From Calendula officinalis (Eukaryota > Streptophyta > Magnoliopsida > Asterales > Asteraceae), in NCBI GenBank assembly GCA_963853835.1, contig OY970834.1, positions 26,356,365 through 26,420,364 on the forward strand: a DNA stretch of 64,000 nt. Direction: 5' to 3'. Positions 45,311 to 55,245 of the stretch are shown here, in pieces. The first letter of the stretch is position 1; every line of letters begins with the position of its first letter. The translations under genes were made by a program, and so were the position numbers. A model generated the notes under the pieces. That model was not told where the DNA came from and did no database searches. It was given only the letters and a program-made list of their open reading frames with translations.

Positions 45311-45348
45311 TTTAGTAATATTTCCCGGTTTCAAAAAAAAAAAAAAAA
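45311..45348 (+). mobile_element. Ultra-short LINE tail insertion
   Basis: A 24-bp duplication, starting ATGTGGCACCACAAGTACGT, at 45287-45310 and 45349-45372 flanks only about 38 bp: TTTAGTAATATTTCCCGGTT followed by poly-A. The non-A part resembles the end of the LINE family (TTTAATATATTTGCCGTTTTC). This looks like LINE-driven insertion that stopped almost at once. Confidence 0.7.
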
Positions 45349-45373
45349 ATGTGGCACCACAAGTACGTGTTTT

Positions 45374-45730
45374 ATAGTATAAATATGTTTGACATCTTCC
45401 CATTTAGCAAGTCTTAACATTCAGCTAAATACTTATTATTTCGAGACATATTTGTATTTGTCATAAATATGCACATACATGACTCGAATTTGCGACCTTT
45501 ACGTTATTAACACAATGACCTAACTAACCAAGCTACTAGGAATTATTAGACCATATGTTCATCCATTGGTAATAATTATCTTTATTAATCCTTTAATCTT
45601 AAAGTTTAAAATACCATCACCCACTATCATCACCCATCATCCGTGACCACCACCAGTCACCATCACTATCGTCGCCACCACCCACCAATTAATTGCTGCA
45701 AAATATAGTTATACGCTACCTACCACTGCA
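45374..45730 (+). mobile_element. Degenerate Helitron-like unit with tRNA-like segment
   Basis: The left part (AACATTCAGCTAAATACTT, then a minus-strand tRNA-like box A TAGCTTGGTTAGTTAGG and box B CAAATTCGAGTC at 45490-45535) resembles the start of the Helitron at 36383. The right part, rich in CACCACC and ending TTGCTGCAAAATATAGTTAT...CATTGCGCTGATAC, resembles its 3-prime region (39030-39140). No clear CTAG end remains. Confidence 0.4.
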
Positions 45731-45845
45731 TTGCGCTGATACCCTTTTAAGAGTGCAAACCATGAAGAGTGCAAGCTCCGGTTAATGGCGGTTATGTGGG
45801 CTCATTTACTGGCGGATGCACACACATGTAAGGGGGGTTCATGGC

Positions 45846-46527
45846 CAGGCCCGGCCATAAGGGTGTTCCACATGTTCAAATGAACAGGGCCCCAAAATAG
45901 AAGGGCCCAAATTCTATTCTATTTCCGTATAATATATTATATTAAATAGTTGCGCAATGTTGCAAGAATCTTCATGTAGATCAGTTGGCAGGCAAGGCCC
46001 CCTGCTTATGTTACTAAGGGCCGGTGTTCGATTCTTAGATTTGATAACTTATGGATTACTTTTTTTGTCAAGGTTAATATATATTTGTAACGTAGTATTA
46101 TATTTAGGTTTTTTTTAAAAAAATCCTAGTGAATCTAAGATACTAAATGTCAAAGAAATATAAATTATTTCTCATCATAACATTCTATTTAATTTATTAG
46201 TATATTCAATGCAAAAGATGCAATAAACATAATAAAACTAAGCTTAATTATAACAAATTATAAAACTTAAGTTTAACTATGATTTTAATTAAATTAACAT
46301 ACTAGAAATTTTGATTTTCTAGATAACATGAAAATCACAAAAAATAACTAAAAATCTAAAATGTCAGGAAATTTACTAATAATTTAAAATTATGCGGTTT
46401 TAAATACTTCTATAACTAAGTTATATATATCACCGATGTGCGTGTTTGTGTATGTATGTGTTTTATAAATGTTTAAGGGTCTTTTTAATTTTTGCACAGG
46501 GCCTAATATATGTCGGGGCCGGCCCTG
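45846..46527. mobile_element. Non-autonomous hAT element, 682 bp
   Basis: Terminal repeats CAGGCCCGGCC and (inverted) CAGGGCCGGCC are flanked by a perfect 8-bp duplication TTCATGGC (45838-45845, 46528-46535). The ends carry the GGGCCC blocks also seen at 514-808. A tRNA-like SINE remnant (TAGATCAGTTGGCAGG ... GGTGTTCGATTC, about 45970-46040) is nested inside. No transposase. Confidence 0.9.
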
Positions 46528-46539
46528 TTCATGGCCACA

Positions 46540-47110
46540 ACTTGGTGGGGTCCCCATGTACAAAAAATCTAATTTTCTATTTATTTTAATAGAAAATTCT
46601 TTTATTGGCCCCACTTGTTAATAGCTCAACTATTAGTGGATCCCGATTGATTTTGATCCTGGATTCGCCACATTCTTCATTGTGTTTAAACCCGAAGAAA
46701 CTAAAACTAATGGAAACTAAGCCGATGTTAACTTTTTTGGTTTAGAACCGGTTCGGTCCCGGATGAAAATTAGAAGTTTCCAAATTTATATTATAAACAT
46801 AAAATGACATCTTAATCCGAAACCAATGCATTTATCTGAAGTCTACTAACCTTAAGTTGAACTATAATTTTTTTTTTATACAATATTGCTTAAAAAAAAA
46901 CATTTGTAACAACTAATTTTAGCACATAAGAAGCATTAATTTACAGATACTAAGTTTGTACAGTAACTAACAACTACTACATCATATCAACACATACTTT
47001 CACCATATGCAAAAGCCCCAAGATGGACTCTCCCCACTCATTTTCCTTTTACGTTTCCAAAATTATTATTTTAAAAAAAGATATTTTTTTTGTCAGTTTA
47101 CCTATCTCTG
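46540..47110. other. Intergenic DNA
   Basis: No gene found. The end near 47110 is likely the 3-prime flank of the DUF789 gene on the minus strand. Confidence 0.4.
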
Positions 47111-47115
47111 TTCTT

Positions 47116-48642
47116 TTACCACCTACTTTTATCTTTTTGCCGCCAAAAATCATGGTTTTTGAAAAACATGAAATCTGGGTGATACACATTCAAACTACTC
47201 AACCAGTTTTCAGTTGACTGCATCAATGAGTTCACTTTTTCAGTCCCATGAATTCCAGTTCTGGTATAATCAGAGTTCCTGAATTTGTAAACAGTCAGCC
47301 CAAAAATTGGTAACAATATCCGATACGGAATCCCAACATTAGTTGACCCATGAAGATGTGGTTTATCTCCATCTGTACCTGAAAATTAAAAAACATTAAA
47401 ATCAACTACCAGAAAAAGACGAATTTGAGATAAAAGCCAACCCGAATGGACCGTTCATAAAAACATGAAATTTAATAGTAAAGCGTACTTGTTAAGGGTG
47501 TTGATAAAGAATGAAAAGTAAAGAAAGTGGCATCAAGATGCTGCAGAGATGGCCCGACTGGGATTCTGTATATGGGATACCTGCAACAGCATGCAATTCG
47601 GGTCAAATGTTATAATTAAATATTGAAATCTTTAATACGAGTACAAACTTACCAAGCAACAGAAACCCAACTTGATTGAGTGAGATCACAACTTCTGTAT
47701 GTCTTCAGTTCTGGAAAACTTGATGCAAGATCCGATATCTGCCAGAATAAATAATATTAGCAATCGAGACTAGTGTTTTTTAATTAATGTAATGTTTTTA
47801 TTTCAATGAAATTAGTATGTTATAATTATATTAAGTAAATAATGTGGTGACAAGTCATTGTTCGCAATGGTCTGTGTGTCTGCTGATGTGGCGCTGATTT
47901 GGCAAAGACTAAAGTGTCAGTTTTTTAAACAAACCATTGGGAGTGGTCTTATGGACTCCTAAGTATCAACCATCATGAAAATGACAATGAAAAAACTGAG
48001 TCATTCTAGACAAAATATGGATACTTCAAAGACTACAAAACCAAATGACTATTTCATATCAAGGAAATGTTTGAATGTGCACTTCAAACTAGAAGCAAAT
48101 TTTATTTATCCAGATACTAAAAAGTTAATCAGAATCAGTTCGAATACAAGAATCCCCGAAAGACCCTTAAACAAATCGCTGTAAAGATGTGAACATAGAA
48201 CGAAGTAATTTTCAATTAAAAAACAGATTACCATATAATAAATCATAATTTTGAAGACATGAGTTACCTAAGGTGCACGTTGATACCGTTCAAAATATTC
48301 AAAAATTAAAAGCCCGGATGGATTTCTAATTTCACCAACATTATTATGATTACTTTCTTCAACTCGAGGTTCATAACTGACATCACTACTAGCTGTTCTT
48401 GATAAATCAGAATCAGTTTCTTCACCATGCCTTTTTATGTTGGTTACAGGTGCTGATGGATCTATATATAGCTGAATAGCAGACAAATACGGGACATAAT
48501 ATTGAACAACCGAATCAGTTTCATTTAAAACAAGAGGAACACCAGCTCCATATGTACTCCATTCTTTTAATGATTCCCAAAGATCTCCAAGTGTAAAATA
48601 TGCCTGCTGGTAACTGTTTTCTTCATTTCTCCATCCTTTCAT
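47116..48642 (-). pseudogene. DUF789 family gene, truncated, with a nonsense codon
   Basis: Four exons on the minus strand: about 48642-48268, 47738-47653, 47580-47489 and 47378-47116, with good GT-AG sites and consistent phases. The family (DUF789, plant-specific, function unknown) is recognised from AYFTLGDLWESLKEWSTYGA, VPLVLNETDSVVQYYVPYLS, LIFEYFER, ISDLASSFPELKTYRSCDL, YPIYRIPVGPSLQHLD and FHSLSTPL. Two defects appear. The usual N-terminal exon (RFL...TP motif) is not found upstream, where a LINE lies at 49078. The last codon of the first exon is TAG, where the family has Lys before ISDLA, so AAG to TAG is likely. Exons B-D remain open to the normal stop at 47116. A truncated 124-aa product is possible. 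Confidence 0.8.
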
Positions 48643-49077
48643 GCTACTCTATATATATATTAATTAAATAAAAATCATTAATAACTTCACATGTTATCAA
48701 TTACCAGAAAGAACACATCAGAAAATACTTGAATAACAAGAAAATAATGTCATAGATCATCTAAATATACAGGGGACAGTTGCGATTTTATTCGTTATAA
48801 TAGTTTTCTTTTTCCCAATAACCTTGTTTTAACACCTTAGTTTGTATGGTATGTGAAGGTGGATAATAGCATACGGAGTGAACCATTTTCTCATCGTTTA
48901 TGATCAAGAATTTCTTACTTTTTCAACATACTTTTTATTCGAATGGATTATGTACTGCTGTTATATTTAATTAATTTAAGTTTGAGTTAAAATTTTGGAG
49001 ACTATTTGTGAAAGCTTATTTAAAAGATTTTTAAGCTTATTTTTTTTTTATATAAACCTAAATAAGCTTACATTTGT

Positions 49078-49441
49078 TGGTGGTCCAAGTGTGCAGAGCT
49101 TCATAATGTCAATTTTCGAAAGATGAAGATGATGGTGATCGGGTACACGGTTTGTTGGTTAATTTGGAAGTTTCAGAACTCGTTGGCACTCGATAGCGGT
49201 AGAATGAAAAAGTCGGATATTTTTTATAGTATTAGATTATTTTCCTTGTCGTGTATCTCCTATCGAAATCAAAAAATTAAGATTTTATGTGTGAATTGGT
49301 TGAAAAATCCTTTGTAATTGTACTTTGTTTAGTCTAGCAATTTGCTAGACTCTCGTGTTTTTTTAATATAGTTGGAGGTCCTCGGGCGGGTGATGGCAAT
49401 GCCGAAGCTCGATCCGTTGCCTTCTTTTTTGCTGCTAAAAA
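49078..49441 (+). mobile_element. 5-prime-truncated LINE
   Basis: Flanked by a perfect 14-bp duplication AAGCTTACATTTGT (49064-49077, 49442-49455). The coding remnant reads VCWLIWKFQNSLAL ... KILCVNWLKNPL up to a stop at 49315, the C-terminal end of ORF2. The 3-prime UTR shares GGGTGATGGCAATGCCGAAGC with the LINE at 39792. A short A-run ends it. Confidence 0.87.
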
Positions 49442-49784
49442 AAGCTTACATTTGTAAGGTTATCTACGCTAGATTGGTGTCAACCTTGACACCAACTAAA
49501 AACTTTTGTTTTTGCCAAACTCAGCTAAAACTCCAACTAATACATTAATATCAACAATATCACTTTTTTCAGTTTTTTGGACTTTAATATTATAAAATAT
49601 ATATACATACAAAATACTAAATACACTATTAAAATATCTTTTTGGCCCACCTCTCCCCTCATCTGTTATCTTCGACCGGTCGATGGATAAAAACCGAAGG
49701 AACATGATCGAGAGGCATACCAATGCTTTACACAATCGTAAAAACGTCAACCGAAACACATTTGGCACAAGAATTATAAATTCG

Positions 49785-51172
49785 AGTAAATTATACGAAT
49801 GGTCCCTATGGTTTAATACAAGTTTTGGATTTGGTCCCTAAGTTCCAGAAATTACATGGATAGTGTTTAACTATAAGGGTCGGTCACGTTTTTGGTCCTT
49901 AAGACAAACGACTGTTAAAATTTGTTGTTATTTATGTCGAATGACTAAAATACTCTTTAACTTCTATTTTTCATTTCTATTCTAGAGTTTTAATTTCAAG
50001 AGAAGAGAAGGGAAACAGAAGGAAAAAAGAAATTAATGTGTTCAAGAGTTATTTTTTTAAAAGAAGGGAAAAGAAGGGGAAAGAAATTTAGGGTCTTTTT
50101 TCTCTGCTAATCTTCCTTCCAAAAGTGGGAAGAATTTGAGAGAAGATAAGTTATGATTAATTAAAAATATTTGTAATTACAAAATTGCCCTCGATATTAA
50201 CTAATCTATTCACATTTTAAGGATAAAATAGTCAATGTGATATTTTTTTTCCTTTCTCTCCAACTCAAGAACACAAAAGATGATAATTTTCTTTTCTTTT
50301 CTATCTGAGTCGGGAACACAAAATATAAAAATATTTTCTTCTTGATATCTCTTTTTTCTCTTATTTTCTTTTCTTTTGTTTCATTAAAAAGTTCTGGAAC
50401 ACATAGTTTTTAATTCATTTTATTAGTCTCTTGGCCTTTTTCTTCTTTCAATTTACTTTCTCTCTCTCAATACTAACCTCTCATCTCCGACGTCTCCCCC
50501 ATATGTTATTAAGACTTTTGGAAATTGATTTTAACAAACCAAAATTGAGTTTTTCTTGTGTATTAAAGTGCTTTATGGTAGAAGATTAGCCTGGGAAGCA
50601 GAAATTGAAGTTTCTGTCAACAATGGTCGTCGGTCGTATCACTTAGCCGGTAAATAAGTTGAGCGTGTTGGTGCCGGAGCCCCGGTCTATCTCGCTGCTG
50701 GTATTGAATACCTTGCCGCTGAGGTAATTATCATGTCCGTATTAGGAAAATTTAATAGGAATTGAATTTATAGGGTTTCAATTTTTTGTCTAAAAAAATC
50801 GTGAAATTGATCATTAGCAGGTTCTTGAGTTGGCTGGTAACGCAGCAAGAAAACGAGAATTGTTATGCCTAACATCCACAACCTTTTGCAGACTAAGTAA
50901 AGTTTTGTTATGCAGATGATGAATAAGGGATTCTGGTTCGTATTGAAAATTGTTCTGTTATGTGTCTGCAAAAAGTTGATGAGATAAAAGGAGGACAGAG
51001 AGAAAATGACTAAGTTACCCTTGTGTGCTTTGCACATGACTGGTATTTAACAGCAAATTTTAACGATCTATGCCTTAGGGACCAAAAACATGACTAATCC
51101 TCATGACTAGTTTCTGAAACTTAGAGACCAAATTCAAAACTTGTATCAAACCAAGGGACCATTCGTGTAATA
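49785..51172. mobile_element. Mutator-like element carrying spliced H2A-like exons
   Basis: Long terminal inverted repeats (ACGAATGGTCCCTATGGTTT... and inverted ACGAATGGTCCCTTGGTTTG..., over about 130 bp) bound the element. I do not see an exact target duplication, so the ends are approximate. Inside are A+T-rich DNA and a histone H2A fragment with an intron at 50631-50868. No transposase. It fits a Pack-MULE. Confidence 0.75.
50631..50868 (+). pseudogene. Histone H2A fragment with intron
   Basis: The first exon-like part (to 50723) reads VERVGAGAPVYLAAGIEYLA then AE, after a decayed GRI...AGK start. A donor GAG/GTAATT follows. After an intron of 97 bp ending TTAGCAG, the second part (from 50821) reads VLELAGNAARKRELLC. 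The intron sits exactly at AAE/VLEL, a usual plant H2A intron position, so the capture was from genomic DNA. Stop codons and lost codons rule out function. Confidence 0.85.
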
Positions 51173-51329
51173 CTTAATTAAGCTTTCGGAAACACCCACT
51201 TGGAATATCCAACCCGTAAGATTTTTTCAAACTTTATAGCATTTTGGTTTTTATTATCTTTACATTTTGATTTCCTTTACATACACAATCTCAAATGACT
51301 GCCCACAATGAACATAGGAGGATAAGGTC

Positions 51330-52556
51330 TTCTTCAACCTCCCACTCTGACTCCCAATTCAACCATTCACTCTAAATCCTTCAAAACCCACCACCACTTT
51401 CCTCCATTCCCCCTTCCAATCCGCCCCCCTTCCCCTCAATTCCCATTCCCATCAAATTCCCACAATCAAACCCCACCGGAAACCTATCTCCGCCACCCTT
51501 ATCCCCTCCTCACCTGCATCACAGAAACAAAATCTCTACCAACCTTTCCGACCACCACCATCACAATCACCAATTCCACCACAACCTCGACACAACCGCC
51601 CGTCTCGGCTTATGGTACGAATACGCACCACTAATTCCACCATTAATGCAACAAGGATTCACCCCGCCAACAATCGAAGAAATCACCGGGGTCGAACAGA
51701 ACCGGCTGGTAGTAGCTGCTCAGGTTAGAGAATCACTCGTTCAATCAGATGTCGATGCCGAAACCCTAGAATTTTGGTGGTGCTGAATTACTATACGAAA
51801 TTAGATTATTAAGCGTTAATCAACGAGCTGCTGCTGCACGTTACATGCTTGAAAACAAATTCGAACCAAGTGATGCACAGGAACTCGCTAGATCAATTAA
51901 AGATTTCCCCCGTGGCGATCATGGTTGGGAGTGGTTCGATTACGCAATTCCGGCCGATTGTTTAGCGTTTATGTATTACCGAGTATCGAGAAACTGAATT
52001 GAAAATTTCAGCTTTGAACAAAGCTTTATCGGTGGCGAATCAGCAAAATCGTGGGTGTTGAAAGAAGTAGACGGAAACGACGGTGACGGAGAAGGGCAAG
52101 GTAGAGGCGGCGGTGTTGTCGACGGAGTGAAAGTTCCGGTGGTGAGATTAAATCTGGGCGAGATAGCTGAAGCTACAGTGGTGGCGATTTTACCGGTTTG
52201 TAGGGCGGATGATAGAGGTGGCGGAAGCACCGTGGGAATGTGGCAGTAAAGGTGATTTTGGTATTGTCGAGGCGGAGAAAGGGTGGCGGAAATGAAGCTG
52301 AAAAGTGGCGGAGTGGTGGTGGCGTTTTCTGATGCTAGGGCTTTACCATGGCGGGTGAATCGGTGGTATAAGGAGGAGGCGATTCTGGTAGTGGCGGATA
52401 GAGGGCGGAAAGCGGTGGTTGCCGATGATGGGTTTTATTTGGTGTTGAGTGAAGATGAATTGAAGGTTGAAAGGATGGGAGAAGGATACTTTGGGGAGTG
52501 TGGTTAGGCCTCCTAGAGAAGATGATGGGAATGAAATGGAGGTTGAGGATTGGGAA
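51330..52556 (+). pseudogene. RAF1: RAF1 (Rubisco accumulation factor 1) pseudogene
   Basis: The conserved order of RAF1, a chloroplast chaperone for Rubisco assembly, is clear: YQPFRPPPS, LWYEYAPLIPPLMQQGFTPP, TIEEITGVEQNRLVVAAQVR, GAELLYEIRLLSVNQRAAAA, ELARSIKDFP, DHGWEWFDYAIPADCLAFMY, VKVPVVRLNLGEIAEATVV, DARALPWRVNRWYKEEAILV and ADDGFYLVLSEDELKVER. These fall in different frames, with at least three frameshifts and a stop near 51785 and small deletions, and the end is broken. The copy has no visible introns; since the Arabidopsis gene is also intronless this does not prove retroposition. The copia element starts about 130 bp downstream. Confidence 0.88.
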
Positions 52557-52683
52557 TGATACCCGAGTAACTAGTTTTCAGTTATTGTTGTTATCATCGG
52601 AATGGTGAATCAATCCGTTGAGGTTTTGTTTATGGATAACTCCGGTTAGTGAGTGTGTATTGAGATGCAAATAATATACATTT

Positions 52684-52886
52684 TATTGTAACTCACTAGA
52701 CTTTTGGTTTTCTTATATTTACACCTATCATTAACTTGTGTAATGGTCATTTATTCTATGACTCTTATAGTGCCAACTTGTGGCCTATATAAAGAGGTTG
52801 AGATGTATGTTTGAAAACACACCAAAATATATGAACTTGATCGTTGGAATGAAATCTTAGAGTTTTGGCTATTTTGTATCACAACA
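52684..52886 (+). repeat. Copia 5-prime LTR
   Basis: Begins TATTGTAACTCACTAG and ends TATCACAACA. A TATA-like CTATATAAAGAGG (near 52784) is placed as expected for a promoter in U3. By eye identical to 59357-59559. Confidence 0.92.
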
Positions 52887-54031
52887 CGTTATCGGCACTT
52901 TGCTCGAACCAAGTAATCTCACCAACTATTCTTCATAACATTAAGGTAAACAACGTCTCTTTACTCTATTTGATATCATTTTATTATAGTGGATAAAGAT
53001 CCATCGAAATCAAAATATATGTGGTTTTGAAAATCATGTTTGGGGTTGGTCAATTGTTTTTTTTTAAAAAACACTTCATTTGATGATGCTTAAATTGAGC
53101 ACATAAAAATCCATTTAATCTATCTAAAAGTTAATACTTGTATATGATAAGTCACAAAGCTTCTCCATGTAGTATTTTCATATGGACTTTTCAAGAGAAA
53201 AAAAATTGCTACTCTTTCACAAAAATTAATTCAGTTCATGGGTTTTTCTAATTCTAAATGTAATACTCATTTGGCCGATTATTCATCTTTTTTGGAAAAA
53301 AATTTAACAAACAGATTGAATTTTTTTTTAAAACCACAACATTTAAGCAACTAAAAGTTAGCCCAATATTTTTAATGAGTTGGGCTAACAAGTCCAAAAA
53401 TTATAATAAAATTTTTCTTCTAAAAGAATGATTTTTTAAAAATCCATGATTTATGAAGTATTATGCTCAAATGATTATTTGTTTTTGGTATAAAAATTAT
53501 TTTGAGATTCTTTATGTTGAAAGTTGTTTTCTTAAATAAATCATGAAGATAAAAATTAATCTTTTCTAAATGTAGTGATTATACTACAATTTCTTTTGTC
53601 TTCAAAAGTTAAAGAACTTGTGGATTTATGAGCATTATATGCACTTCCTTGAAAAGTTATTAATCATCCACAACTAGGCTCACCTATTCTTAACAATGTC
53701 TAGGAAAGATAGGCGGTTTTTCTGACTCCTAATAAGGGTGGTTCCGATACGCACAAGCGCTGTCTACCCTTACCGTCTTTCCTGGTTGTATTCGAATAGA
53801 GCTACCGAAAAGGGTTGACTAAATAATTTTTCTCTGAATGTGTTTATATACATATGCTGAATCGGTGTCTCATAATCGACCTGTCGTTCGATAAATGAGA
53901 ACCTAATATCAATTGTGTTTTTTCGAACCTGCTGATTCGACACACAATTTGTGCTTATACAAACCATAAACATATAAACTTATCATCTTGAATGATGATT
54001 GATCCAGTATTTCTCCTCCCGTTGTAGGAAA

Positions 54032-55105
54032 ATGTCTATCAAACTTGATTTCCCGATCTTGGATGCTGCCGGCAAGAACTATCTAGACTGGACTCAAGAT
54101 ATCCAGAACCATCTAGATACTCAAGGCATATTAGATGTCATCTATGACGAGGATAATCGTGAGGTTGAAGTTACCCGCGAAATGAATGCTAAGGCGATGA
54201 TATTATTTCGTCGACATATGTCAGACACGATGAAGTCTGAGTTCATATCAATCACCTCACCCAAGACATTATGGGACTCTTTGAAACAATGTTTCGATCA
54301 CCAAAAGACCATTTGGCTTCCTGAAGCCCGCCAAGATTGGCTCAATTTACGATTCCAAGACTTCACTTCGGTTACTGAATATAACGCTGAAGTTTGTAGA
54401 ATTCGTGCACTTCTCCACTACTGTGGTCAACAGTTAACTGATACTGACTTGTTGGAGAAGACTTACACCACATTTCCTAGTTCTGACAACTTGCTTCAAA
54501 AGCAGTACCGCCAATCCAAGTTCACAACTTTCCCCGAGCTCATTACCCAATTGTTATTGGATGAGAAAAATAGCATTGTTTTAATGAGAAATAACAATTC
54601 TCGTCCTGCTGGGACAAAGGCAATTCCAATGCCTGATGCTAATAATGTTCGTGGGCCTCAATCGCGGAACGGAAACCGAGATAAGGGCCAGTCGTCCCGA
54701 AAACCGAAGCACTATGGTGAGCGTAAACCTCACCAAGCGAATCGAGGTTCTGAATATAATCCATACCAAAGACCTTCAGGTCGAGGTTCGGAATATAACT
54801 CGCACCGAAGACCTTCAGGCCGTGATTCAGAATATAACTCTGACCGGAGGCCTTCGGCTTCTAAGCCATCTCGTACTGGGAACAATAACAGGACGACCAA
54901 TCGTCCCAATGAAAGGGCACATACTGATAAGCATACCCTTTGTTACAAATGTGGTGATTATGGTCATATGCAACGAGTTTGTAAGGCTACTCCCGACGAA
55001 GTTCGTAACTATCATAACGGGAAAAGAGCTGAAGCAAATGTGGTTGAAACCAACACACGTGAGTCTTTTGAGACACCTGATTTTGTGGCTCAGATTGAAG
55101 ATTAG
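54032..55105 (+). CDS. Copia gag polyprotein
   Basis: The preferred start MSIKLDFPILD gives 357 aa; an upstream in-frame ATG is at 53999. The N-terminal part (LDAAGKNYLDWTQDIQNHL, then LWDSLKQCFDH and LPEARQDWLNLRFQDF) is the copia-type gag (UBN2/retrotran_gag) domain that forms virus-like particles. A basic region holds three repeats of about 13 residues (GSEYNPYQRPSGR, GSEYNSHRRPSGR, DSEYNSDRRPS). The zinc knuckle CYKCGDYGHMQRVC (C-X2-C-X4-H-X4-C) near the C terminus binds RNA. The frame ends at 55105 and pol is in another frame. Confidence 0.9.
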   Translation: MSIKLDFPILDAAGKNYLDWTQDIQNHLDTQGILDVIYDEDNREVEVTREMNAKAMILFRRHMSDTMKSEFISITSPKTLWDSLKQCFDHQKTIWLPEARQDWLNLRFQDFTSVTEYNAEVCRIRALLHYCGQQLTDTDLLEKTYTTFPSSDNLLQKQYRQSKFTTFPELITQLLLDEKNSIVLMRNNNSRPAGTKAIPMPDANNVRGPQSRNGNRDKGQSSRKPKHYGERKPHQANRGSEYNPYQRPSGRGSEYNSHRRPSGRDSEYNSDRRPSASKPSRTGNNNRTTNRPNERAHTDKHTLCYKCGDYGHMQRVCKATPDEVRNYHNGKRAEANVVETNTRESFETPDFVAQIED

Positions 55106-55245
55106 AGCTATTGTTGAGCTCCTGGATCATGTTATTTTATGCTTTCAAGTTTAAATAATGTTCACTTTTGGATAATGGTTTGTTTACAATGAACGCATTT
55201 CTCGAAATAATTTAAAGTTTTTCCTTATGAAAATACTACATACGT

